Source of the DNA: Bryum argenteum
Lineage: Eukaryota > Streptophyta > Bryopsida > Bryales > Bryaceae
Direction: 5' to 3'
DNA: 64,000 nt
NCBI GenBank assembly: GCA_037043015.1
Contig: CM073324.1
Location: 3,155,413 to 3,219,412 of the forward strand
Shown here: piece after piece, positions 46,901-56,690 of the stretch
Layout of the letters: the number at the start of each line of letters is the position of its first letter
How positions within the stretch are numbered: the first letter of the stretch is position 1
Program-made: the position numbers and the translations under genes
Notes under the pieces: generated by a model
Told to the model about the DNA's origin: nothing
Databases searched by the model: none
Seen by the model: the letters and a program-made list of their open reading frames with translations, nothing else

Positions 46901-47544
46901 CCTTTGGCACAAAACTTGCAGTGATCGTATAGACAACACCTATGTAGAGCTTTTTAATTTTAGACAAGGCTCCAAACTCCAAAATTGCAATTTCATAGCA
47001 CCTTGTAAACTTTGGAGTATGAGAATATTATTTACACTTTCTTGAAAATTTCAATCGTATAATCTTGAAGAGAACTACCATTGGAGGTAGTGGCTGAAAT
47101 GTCAACCGTTGGATCTTTGCCATTTGTAAGATCGTAACATTCAAAGTTGATGCAATCTTTTTTTCACTAAACATAGTCCACTTTGTGCAAAGGAAAATGT
47201 GATGCTTATTGCCTTAAATATCTAGCTTATATATTATTCCATGTATATAACTAAAGTGAGCATGCCCACGCAAAATTTTAGACATTCATTTTGCGTTTTG
47301 AACCTTCATACAATTTATTTACTAGAAGAAGGTAGAAATCAAAGATTTGGTAAAAGATGCACCACGTTTATAGTATATGGTATCGGGGAACACTGAACGG
47401 CAAGTATATACCTTATTGAGTTAGTGAATTTCAAGACAAAAGAAATTCTAAAAATTCCAAAATCTCAAATTTTGGCAAATTTTGAAAGAAAAAGTTGTAA
47501 TATCACAGAAAACTTTGAATCTAGCTCTTGTAATTTTTAAAGGG
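40934..47544. other. Gene-poor AT-rich region
   Basis: More than 6 kb with no supportable gene on either strand. Open frames are short and lack domains. A clear 130-bp tandem duplication is at 42519-42778, and minor repeats lie at 45190-45240 ('ccaaattagagagattaagcat' twice) and 46725-46770 ('atagtatataggaact' three times). Near 47100-47190 a patch resembles the spacer of the foldback element at 52290-52453. Confidence 0.5.
42519..42778. repeat. 130-bp tandem duplication
   Basis: 42519-42648 and 42649-42778 appear identical, beginning 'accttttggcaaacaatgc' and ending 'catgagtcctttgt'. No difference is visible, so the duplication is recent (or an assembly artefact). A short inverted echo ('gagctactcattccctc') follows at 42788. 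Confidence 0.9.
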
Positions 47545-47644
47545 TGCCCTTGTAGGATTGGTAAAAGTTGCAACTTGGGTCACTTTGAAACCTAAGTTCA
47601 AAATCTATTAAGAAAAGATCCTTTTTTGAAAAATCTTAAAAAAA

Positions 47645-47701
<57 letters not shown>

Positions 47702-47904
47702 CCCGCCCCAAGGCTGAAAACTAAAATTTGCGTTTAATAACTCCAAAGGTGGGGTATGAATTTTCAAATTTTCCCACATACACCTTGTAGTATAAGGAAC
47801 ATCCAGTAAAAATCTTAGGCAAAAATATTACATTTAACATCTTCATTTAGGCTGCCTGAAATCACAAATTTCCTTAGAAGACGCCTTGGTTGTTTAGGGG
47901 TTAA
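47545..47904. mobile_element. Diverged right arm of the TTAA-CCCC/GGGG-TTAA family
   Basis: Follows 52490-52817 block by block: 'gggtgcccttgta', 'ttggtaaaa', 'gggtcactttgaaa', poly(A), 'ccccaa', 'cccacatacaccttgtagtataagga', 'aggcaaaaatattac', 'ggctgcctgaaatca'. It ends TTTAGGGG with TTAA at 47901-47904. The poly(A) of this copy has expanded to 49 nt. Confidence 0.65.
47649..47697. repeat. Poly(A) tract, 49 nt
   Basis: Uninterrupted run inside the diverged element, at the position where its relative at 52578-52592 has only a short A run. It is therefore an expansion, not a retroposon tail. Confidence 0.85.
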
Positions 47905-48154
47905 ATTCATGTTAAGATCTTAGTTATGAAAACAAAAACTCATGAATATCTAAATTGGATTTTATATAATTGGGTTGCAAAGGTAAAGCATGCCCTATGT
48001 TTGTAAACTCAAAATAAAAAGTTGCTTTATTAGTATGCATGCCATGAGTTTGAAAGTTCTACTAGACATAGTAATTTTGATTTTGAAGCCAACCCAAGCA
48101 ATTTTGTCATAAATGGAGTTATAATCACAAAGGTATATATGGTTCTTCAACTTA

Positions 48155-48440
48155 AGGCACCACAAGCCTTGGTTTGGTGGTTACGGCTCATGCCCCTAAT
48201 GTGGAGGTCATGGGTTTTATTCCCCATGCCGGCGTGGTGCTAACCACCATAGTCCACCCAACTATGGTGGGGGATTCTTGGACCATATTATATGGGTACC
48301 TCAGAGCCCTTTGGGGGTATACCATGTCGGGTATCTCTAATCCACCAGTGGCTAGTTAGGAACTACTATAATGTTCACTCCAAGAGGAGTCGAACAAACA
48401 CTCTATTTACGCTGGCCTCTAAATAGGTTGGAGTTTCTCG
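48155..48440 (+). mobile_element. SINE-like unit with tRNA-type pol III promoter boxes
   Basis: An A-box-like TGGTTTGGTGG (48170-48180) and a B-box-like GGTTTTATTCC (48213-48223) are about 33 bp apart, as in a tRNA-derived SINE. After them 'ggcgtggtgctaaccaccatagtccacccaactatggtggggg' contains two short hairpins. No A/T tail or target duplication could be fixed, so the ends are approximate. Confidence 0.5.
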
Positions 48441-49034
48441 TTTTCTGGTTCTTCAACTAGTTCTCCAAAATGTCAACGAGTTAAAATGCCAACGTTCATA
48501 AGTAAATAGTTCCTCATTTCTTCCTCAACTATGCAATTCCATCTTAATTGTTCTTCTTTCCAATTACGAGCCTACTTTTCTGTTTCACCATCCTTGTTGA
48601 TTTTGTGGTTTTATTTTGTTTCACTTATTCATTCTTTTTTGATTCACATGCTTTCTAGTCGATTTCATTCTCATTTGATTTCTTCCAATTTTTGTGATCA
48701 CTTGTATTCTTGTTTCATTCAAAAGTTATCTCACCTTTATTTGCTTCTCATCTCTTGTTGTCATTATATCTTCTTAATCACTTTAATTACTTGTTAATGT
48801 ACTTGGTGGCCACTCTTCAAACGTTGTGGCTTGAAGATTAGTGTTTAGACATATTTATATTATTTCCAACTTTATGAATGGCGTTGTTGTTAATCTAAGC
48901 TTGCTCTATTTTAACTTAAGTGGTGCAATATCTCTTCATTTTAAATTCTCATTCTTCAAATATTTTGTTGTTGCATTTTTGTAATTCTACTCATTTCTTT
49001 TTCTTTCTTTCTCTCTTCTTTCTTTCTTTCTTTC

Positions 49035-49065
<31 letters not shown>

Positions 49066-50353
49066 ATCTATCGTTCTCTTTGTCTATGTCTAGTATTTTT
49101 TCTTCTTCTTGCCGCAATTGTTATTATTATATTGTTCCTCTAAGTTTCTTTGATGACATTCATACTTGTACTTCATCAATTTTTTGTGCCTCTTGCCAAT
49201 GCTATTTACTAGTAGTACTCCTTTGACCACTAGTCATTCAATTCAGGCTATTGGTGGACACATTCAATCAATAATTGTTTTAAACCTTCTTTTATCGATT
49301 CTAGCGCTCTCCTTGATCGAATAATTTTATTTTGTGTGAAACGCATGACTTCTCACTCTACAAGCTCCTATGGTGGTGGTTCGGGTTACATATTTGTACT
49401 CAAGGTTGTTTAACCCCTGAATGCTTTGACTCATTGGTAGAAAAAAGAATACATTCTCAAGAAAAGTGTTATGAATGAAAACTAAGGTAGATTATCCTGA
49501 GATCGTACAATCTTCTAGTAGACATATGTTACATCATGTGATTCATAATGCCTAACAGATTGCAGGATCATAACATATTAGTACTCAAAAAACATCACAA
49601 AATCTCAACATTTTCACTTTGAAGTGAAAATGTTACCAATATACTAATTGCAATCAAAAAATTACCAACTCCAAAGATGTTTATTTTCATCTCAGTAACT
49701 CCCTTGAACAAAAAAAATCCATAAGAAAATTTCTTTGCCCAACTACTAACCTTGCAATGGTGAAAAGTGCCAAATTTTTTACAAAGGAAGAATAATCCAA
49801 AACTCAACCCTTTGCACTCAAATCTATGCCTTATCTTCAATATATTTTCGATTTCGTCAAGGTTTCTACTACTAAAACTAGACTTTAATTGAAATCCATT
49901 CCAAAAAATAAAGTCAGATTCCAACGGTGGATGAAGGAGATATAGCTCCTCATTTGTTTACTTTCTTTCGAGATAGAAACATTGTTGCAAATCCAACACC
50001 TACACTATACAAAACAAAAATCTTCCTACTGGAAATTATTTTAGCATTCCTCTTAAGATCGTTCTTATGTTGAAAAAATTCATGCGAACATCTTTTTGAG
50101 TTCCCATAAATGCCTCCCAATGGCAAAACATGCTCCATGTTTGAAAACACAAAAACAAGAGTTGCCTTCACTAAAATGCATGCCATTGATTCATACTTCA
50201 TTGAATGGATCTGCAAGTCTTACCACACAAACAAGACTTGATTTGGAACGCAATCTGAGTGATTTCATCCAAAACAGACTCCGGATGAAGAAGTTATTGC
50301 TCGTCAAAGTTGTTGTAGTCATCGAAAATGTCGATTTTCGACATTCGGCCTGG
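48441..50353. other. Gene-poor, pyrimidine-rich DNA
   Basis: The stretch 48500-49160 is strongly T/C-rich on the plus strand and includes a CTTT/poly(T) microsatellite at 48994-49057. The stretch 49886-50000 is the relative of the SEC62 intron-4 repeat. No gene is seen. Confidence 0.5.
48994..49057. repeat. (CTTT)n and poly(T) microsatellite
   Basis: Imperfect CTTT units run into 23 T residues. Confidence 0.85.
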
Positions 50354-50722
50354 TTAACCCTTAACGCCCAAGGTGACCCGAGGGGTCACCTTCCAATAGA
50401 ATCTTCTCTGTAACTCTCACTGTACTCAACTTTTCACTTATATTTTGATGTCAAATTGGTCACCTTCTTGTGATGCATTCAAAAACTGAAATTTTACAAT
50501 TCAAATCACAATTTGTATGAGTGATTTTGTGCTTTGAAAGGATTGTGGTAGCGAGGTTGGGGTTGTACATAACCTTGCAAGAGGTTGCAAGCTCATCATT
50601 GATTGGTGCATTCACGATGCCCTTGTTGAAAAAGTGCACTATTCATGATACCCACGTCCAAAAGATGTTGTGATCCAATTTTGGGCTGCCGGTTTCACAC
50701 CCCATGGGCGTTTAAGGGTTAA
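50354..50722. mobile_element. TTAA-CCC...GGG-TTAA short element (piggyBac-like ends)
   Basis: The left end is TTAA (50354-50357) then CCCTTAACGCCC. The right end is GGGCGTTTAAGGG then TTAA (50719-50722). Left-end sequence 50395-50500 matches, in inverse, 60270-60410. Right-end sequence 50683-50722 matches window positions 5-46. There is no open frame. Another end-like motif (GGGCGTTTAAGGG) at 50773-50785 suggests a nested or adjacent second copy. Confidence 0.7.
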
Positions 50723-51005
50723 ATGCCCAAGCAAGCCCTTAGGCTTGCTTTCTAATGTATTTCCACACCGCTGGGCGTTTAAGGGTTTAAAGTTAAGCAT
50801 TTGTTTTTGCAGTCTATTTGTTGAATTTTTAAAAGTATCTATCTCTTCTATAAGTTGGATCTAGCTTCTCGCATATTCTTGCTAAAGTGGGAGAAAAAAA
50901 TATTCCATCTATTGGACAGATGAATACATGTCAAATTTGACAAGTCTTCATTCACAGGTTTACTGAAAAGTTTGGAACATTTTTGGTTTTTCATGAGCCG
51001 TGAGC

Positions 51006-51273
51006 TCAACCCCTAACTCTCCTTAAAACCCGAAACGGGTTTTGGAGGTTCACGCAGGAGAAAAACTCAGCCAACTTTGATCATTATAATCTCACAAATG
51101 AGGAACAATGAACGGTTCAAATTTGGTATGCGAGAAGAATGTCAAGTGAACTTTGAGATCATACGGTTGAAACTTTCAAATAATGATTAGATTGAGATTT
51201 TTTGAGCTTAATCTAAAGGAAGGTCAAATTTTGTGACTTAGACCGTTTTGCAACAAGGAGAGTTAGGGGTTAA
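51006..51273. mobile_element. 268-bp TTAA-CCCC/GGGG-TTAA element, compact form
   Basis: TCAACCCCTAACTCTCCTT at 51006-51024 is inverted as AAGGAGAGTTAGGGGTTAA at 51255-51273, with one mismatch in 19. The interior ('actttgatcattataatctcacaaatg', 'gagatcatacggttgaaa') is related to the spacer of the neighbouring foldback element. A further small palindrome AAACCCGAAACGGGTTT lies just inside the left end. Confidence 0.75.
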
Positions 51274-51559
51274 ATTTATCACGGCTAGACAATATGCTCA
51301 CGCTATAGGGTTGCAATGCAGTATGGATCTCCTTCATTGATTTTACTTTCTATTTGGGAGCCAATGATCGTCTGAAAAAGAAGAAAAAGAAATCTGATCG
51401 TGGATGTGTCATGTTCATCTTTTTGTTTCAGATTTGTCAGTATCTTGGGGCATATGGTAGCAGTGCCAAAAATGGAGCCCTAGTAATCTTGAGTCAGATT
51501 CCGCACGCAATAGTATCATGTACTCACCGCAGACATTATAGGGTATCTTTGTAGGGCAT

Positions 51560-51710
51560 CATTTTAGGAACACCTATACTTTCAACTTCAAAAATTCATA
51601 ACTCATTGTAGAAGAGTCCAAAAATGATGATTCCACTTGCTCTATTCTTCTATTAGTTTTCCCCATGCACGAAAAGTGCTTGTACTGGTGACATCCCTGT
51701 AGATTTCTCG
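51560..51710. repeat. Dispersed repeat shared with 11225-11420
   Basis: Same-order blocks 'ggaacacct', 'ttcaaaaattcat', 'gagtccaaaaatgatga', 'tccacttgctctat' and 'ttccccatgcac'. Confidence 0.6.
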
Positions 51711-51929
51711 TGCTGAAAATTGAGCCATTATAGAGCACCATACCAATCATATATGTTTTTCAAAAGAGTTGCAACTATGTTGTTCTTTTTTGTTGTTGTT
51801 GTCAGGCTTTTATTCACTCAGATTTGGATCGCATGGAATTGAAACCTTTTGCAAATTGTGAACTATTCCCATATCTTATTGACAAAACCATTGATGCTTA
51901 AAATACATAAGGAGTTTGGGTAGATTTGC

Positions 51930-52817
51930 TTAACCCCTAACTTTCCTTGAAGCCCGAAACGGGCTTTTGCAATTCCGGGCAGCCTAGATGAAGGGGTTAA
52001 AAGTAATATTTTTGCCTAAAAATTTTATCGAGTCCTCCTTATACTGCAAAGTGTATGTGGTAAAATTTGCAAAGTCAAATTCCAACTTTCGAGTCTTCTA
52101 GGACGATCCTTGGGTTGCGAGCCGAGATGGGGCAGCTCAAAAAAGTGACTTTTGAATTTTTTTTGAAACATGATCATTACTAAATCACTACTCAAATTTC
52201 AAAGTGACTCAAGTCAAAAAGCTTACCAATTTTACAAGGGCAGCCTCCAAAAAACTTTAGAACCAATCTTCGCAATACCCAAAAAAACTTGGGAGACAAA
52301 CTTTGGATGTTATGATCTCTCAAATGGTAAACATCCAACGGTCGATTTTTTGAAGAGTAATCAGGCATATTCTTAGGTACAAGATCTTACGGTTGGAAGT
52401 TTTAAAAAAAGAATAGAAATCGGTTTACACCCCCACGAGTGCTTAGAGGTAGAGTTTTTTTGGGTATTGGGAAGATTGGTTTAAATTTTTTTTGGAGGCT
52501 GCCCTTGTAAAATTGGTAAACTTTTTGACTTGAGTCACTTTGAAATTTGAGTAGTGATTTAGTAATGATCATGTTTCAAAAAAAAAAATTCAAAAAAGTC
52601 ACTTTTTTGAGCTGCCCCATCTCGGCTCGCAACCCAAGGATCGTCCTAGAAGACTCGAAAGTTGGAATTTGACTTTGCAAATTTTACCACATACACTTTG
52701 CAGTATAAGGAGGACTCGATAAAATTTTTAGGCAAAAATATTACTTTTAACCCCTTCATCTAGGCTGCCCGGAATTGCAAAAGCCCGTTTCGGGCTTCAA
52801 GGAAAGTTAGGGGTTAA
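51930..52817. mobile_element. 888-bp foldback element with about 360-bp inverted arms (piggyBac-like ends)
   Basis: The left arm is 51930-52289 and the right arm 52454-52817, separated by a 164-bp spacer. The arms are inverted and very similar along their full length. They share 'gggcagcctagatgaagggg' / 'ccccttcatctaggctgccc', 'ccaactttcgagtcttctag' / 'ctagaagactcgaaagttgg' and 'gggttgcgagccgagatggg' / 'cccatctcggctcgcaaccc'. Only scattered differences and A/T-run length changes are visible. The ends are TTAA-CCCCTAACTTTCC and GGAAAGTTAGGGG-TTAA. A transcript through it would fold into a very long hairpin. No protein is encoded. Confidence 0.85.
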
Positions 52818-54881
52818 TAACCAAGCAAATTTCAATTGTGAGCAATTTGTGGCAAGTTTTGCAATGGATGAACATTGTGTGGTTTGGCAAAGTCACAAAC
52901 AACTTCAGAACTTAATGAAAATTGGACGTTTTGTGTAATTAAGAAATATCCATCGAATGATAGTGTTTGTCCTTAGCGATCCACCATGATGGTAAACATG
53001 ATATGACATTATTGTAAACATCTTCAATAGGCCCTATAATAGTGCATACACGGCATGAAGAGTTTAGAAGAGTTTTGGTGGGAGATTGTTTCTAAGAGTT
53101 TTTATCAAGTATAATTCAGGAACAAAGGACAAAGGACAAAGAACTACAAACCGAAAATGAGAAATTGTGAATAAGAAGACGGAAGACGATGAAAAAAGAG
53201 ATGGGAGGCGTGGAACAAGGAGATGGGAGACTGAAAACAAGGGAATGAGGGTAAGAGCATGGAGACGAGGGTCGGGAGATGGAGACGAGGGCCGGGACAT
53301 GGAGACGAGGGCCGGGACATGGAGATGAGGGTGGGGACATGGAGATGAGGGTGGGGACATGGAGGTGAGGGTGGGGACATGGAGACCAGGGTCAGGACAT
53401 GGAGACGAGGGCCAAGACATGGAGACGAGGGCCAAGACATGGAGACGAGGGCCAAGACATGGAGACGAGGGCCAAGACATGGAGACGAGGGCCAAGACAT
53501 GGAGACGAGGGCCAAGACATGGAGATGAGGGCCAAGACATGGAGACGAGAAAGAAGAGGCGAGAAAACAAAGACAAGGGCCGAAACACAAGGACAAGGGT
53601 TGTGGGCCGGGACACATGGACTGGCTACGAGAAATAAGAGACCCTATCACTTGGAATAATAAATTATATTACCAAATTGAATGTCATTCCATATTGTCTA
53701 GCTATCATCAAGATTACATAAATGTGATGTTAGTGTATCTCCCATATTCTCAAAATTGGCCAAAAAAAATTGAATTCCAGTAACTTCAAAAATTCACCAA
53801 AGATTCTATATTGTATTTTTCCAAAAAAAGTTGTTTGTGATTGTAAAAGAGGTATGACAGCAAATTGAAGCATTTCCCTAAGTTTTATCGATCCTATGAG
53901 TCCTTCTATTTCAACTTCAATCATTGTGATCTCACAAATGGTTAGGAATTTAGATTTGAGATAGAAAATAACCATACATGTATAAGTTAGGTATTAGATC
54001 GTATGCTTGCATATTTCAAATTCAGCCAAAATTTTATTCTTATCACCTCGTATGCCGAGAGAGCAATATTTAAATTAAACATAAAAATTGAGGCCTTAGA
54101 ACTTTAGGGGTTATAGCATTTCTTATCATGCATATAGTTGAGTGAATGAGTGTACACCACTTGTCCAATATATGTTACAAATAGTTACCATGGGCACATG
54201 AGGCATATGGGTAGGCAATTTGCTTGGCTCGATGAGCATGACGGGCCCCACCACACAATCACATGAGGGCATGTGGCAGGCATAAAATCCACTAATGAGT
54301 AAGAGGGGTAGACAATTTGACTGTCCAAGGAATTTGCTCACAAGCTTCCCTCTCTCTTCCCACATTGCACGGACGCACTTATTCCTGCAAAGCCGTGTGC
54401 AAACGACGTGGATTCACATTAGTGAGCAAGGGGTGGTGATCTGTCGCGAATATTGTTTAACTGGTTCTGTCTCGATAGTGATTGGTTACGCAAGTTGGGG
54501 AGTTATAAACACACGGTAAACAAATGACAATTACACAACAATGTCAAACCCCTCCGTCTACCTCCGCTCGATCGAGCAAATCCTCAAAGTTCGTAAACGC
54601 ATATATTCCTTCACACGCCTCCATTTACCTCATGCGCACACACTAAATATTCCATGACTCCATCAGACACAAACATTCTACCAAAACCAATCCAATTCAC
54701 AATTAATACTGTAGCCAGTAAAATCGTGATATGAAATTTCCATCAATTACACCGACCTTATGTCGAACAAGTAATCATCATTTTTTTTTTAAAAAATCGC
54801 TTGAAAAAATTATGATGAGTAGTGATACATTTTCTATGAGAGAGTCCCACTTGTGAAGATCATTCACAATACGACAACGAG
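52818..54881. other. Intergenic around the minisatellite
   Basis: Apart from the 20-bp array, nothing is recognised. The stretch 53740-53960 shows weak relation to the repeat family of 20400-20670 ('aacttcaaaaattcacc', 'ttgtatttttcc'). Confidence 0.45.
53261..53540. repeat. 20-bp minisatellite, 14 units
   Basis: The unit GGAGACGAGGGCCAAGACAT is repeated 14 times in perfect 20-bp register, with variants (gtggg, gccggg, gatgagg). The last seven units are nearly identical, the earlier ones more varied. Because 20 is not a multiple of three, all frames stay open on both strands (183- and 168-codon minus frames, 86-92-codon plus frames). These are consequences of the repeat. Confidence 0.95.
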
Positions 54882-55007
54882 GCCATGCACTAAATTTTAG
54901 AAAAACTAAAATTCCATTGATATGCCATGCACTAAATGATTTTGAAACTAAAATTCCATTGATATGCCATGCAATAAATGATTTTAAACCTAAAATTCCT
55001 TTGATAT
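54882..55007. repeat. 42-bp tandem repeat, three copies
   Basis: Units start at 54882, 54924 and 54966 with 'gccatgcaMtaaat' and contain 'ctaaaattccattgatat'. The third copy is the most diverged. Confidence 0.85.
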
Positions 55008-55140
55008 TCCAAGCCAGACTAATTCTGATATTATAGAAATGCAGGGGAGAAGGGGTTATAAATAAAGAGAATGCATATTTTCCATGCATGAGTCATCACC
55101 GACCACTAGGTTCCAGATACGGAACTGCCCAGGCTGGTAC

Positions 55141-55228
55141 CGTCTCATTATTATTGTCCAATAGGTTCTCTCAAATCTACCTTATAAGGTAGATTTGAGA
55201 GAACCTACTAGACAATAATAATGAGACG
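55141..55228. mobile_element. 88-bp near-perfect palindrome, Stowaway-like
   Basis: The sequence from CGTCTCATTATTATTGTCC to GGACAATAATAATGAGACG folds around a TTATAA centre (axis 55184/55185), with only two mismatched positions in the 44-bp arms. The right flank continues GGAGGGAGTA, the terminal motif of Stowaway MITEs. The left flank lacks the matching CTCCCTCC, so the left tip is lost. Confidence 0.8.
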
Positions 55229-55650
55229 GAGGGAGTATCTAATAACATGTGAAAAGTCCAATCACAGAATTAGGAAGGATTCGCCACTTTTTGCTCCTGA
55301 CCTTCAAATGGGCACAGACCATCATTTGCCGGCCACGTCTGCATGAATCTCATGTTTTTCCAATAAAAACAAATTGGAAGACTAAACTTGGTCGGTGGCG
55401 GTTGGACATGAGGCTGGAGTGGACTAGCTTGCCTAGTCTTGTAATGTGGTAGCACACCCTTCTTTCAAGGCACTCTATTCCATGCAATTCCCCAACTTGC
55501 AATTTTTTTCAAAAACTATTACCCAATTTCTCTTCGATAGTTTTTTGTTGAATAAATTCTTAAAAAACCAATTAATTTAGATGAATAGATACATTTATCA
55601 GTAACTTTGGGCCGATTTTTGGGTTCCTCCAAATTTGAGAACTTCGGAGA

Positions 55651-55654
<4 letters not shown>

Positions 55655-55693
<39 letters not shown>
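55655..55693. repeat. Poly(A) tract, 39 nt
   Basis: Uninterrupted A run after 'gagactttt-like' sequence. No insertion body is identified. Confidence 0.85.
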
Positions 55694-55695
<2 letters not shown>

Positions 55696-55874
55696 TTAAC
55701 CGATCAATGTATTGATCAATTGAGAGAAATAAAATTATGTACCAAAGATGCGAAGCTACTTGGTGGCGAAGTTTCTCGTCTTTTTATGTGCTTTTATTGA
55801 TTAACCTCTTGCGACCTAGCTAAGTGACAAATCGACACTCCTCTAAGTGGCAGACTTACCGCACAAGTGACTTA

Positions 55875-56271
55875 GGGCGTCCTCAATGGATGCTCTGAAC
55901 AAATGACCACCAACGCCATTTCGCAAGGCCCCGCTCTGGTGGCGGGCCAGGCATTGTGGAGGTGCCCTCAATGGTGTGTCTGGCAGTTGCGCCCGCCATT
56001 GCTTTGGCTCGCCACTTGGCACCAGCTGTGAGGGCCATCAAGATTTGGAACAATAGATAAATGATTAAATGCTCCATCATGGCCCTTTGACTCCTCTTGG
56101 CCTGAGTACTGCGTCTCCCTGCAAAGCTGGAAAATATGCCGAGAGCGGGAGCTCCAATAGCGGACTCGTCAGGGTGAAGGGAGCTGTAGCGGGACCATTG
56201 GGTCAACTTTTTGGTGAACTCACGGTTAGAGCCGTTGGCGGGACCTGTTACCGAGCCCATTGAGGATGCTT
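55875..56271. mobile_element. PIF/Harbinger-like MITE, inverse copy of the one at 37948
   Basis: Starts GGGCGTCCTCAATGG and ends CCCATTGAGGATGCTT, flanked by TTA at 55872-55874 and 56272-56274. Its right half matches the left half of 37948-38332 in inverse orientation. Its left half differs, holding GC-rich 'gtggcgggccaggcattgtgg' type sequence. Confidence 0.8.
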
Positions 56272-56539
56272 TTAGACGCTCTAAGGTATTGTCTAGTATT
56301 AACTACGTGAAAGTGGGTCAAAGCTCTCAACGGCTAAATCTCTGAAGAAATAATGGTTTGAAAAGCAAAGAATATTTATTTTTCTCCTTTCAAATTAAGG
56401 CTCAATGTTCAAAATGAACCCTTGATTTTCTCTTTATTTTATTTTTTGTATAATTTCTTATATTATAATTTGTATCTCATATTCAATACCTTCATGTTCA
56501 TTTGATTCTTGGCAATAAATTTCGAGTTTTAAAAAGTTT

Positions 56540-56690
56540 TTTTTTTGTTGTTTTGGGCAGCTAAGATGAAGTATTTTAGGCTATAATTTGGAATGAGCAT
56601 AGTAATACACAAGAGATGTATATGACAAAATTTATAAAGTTCATTTCCAATTTTGAAATTTTAAAGTAGATTTTAACTTTTTAGCTAAAC
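56540..56690. repeat. Diverged left-arm fragment of the foldback family
   Basis: 'gggcagctaagatgaagtattttaggc', 'acacaagagatgtatatgacaaaatttataaagtt' and 'ttccaattttgaaa' parallel the left-arm order of 51975-52090 at lower identity. No terminus is visible. Confidence 0.4.

Noticed and set aside
47649..47697. Retroposon poly(A) tail
   Set aside because: The run lies inside a recognisable diverged arm of the TTAA element family, where relatives have a short A run, so it is a local expansion.
48166..48240. Possible tRNA gene from A- and B-box-like motifs
   Set aside because: The stems of a cloverleaf do not form, so only a tRNA-derived SINE reading is kept.
53064..53659. Long open frames on both strands across the minisatellite
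   Set aside because: They follow directly from a 20-bp repeat without stop codons in any frame. The repeating residues have no protein-like logic outside the array.
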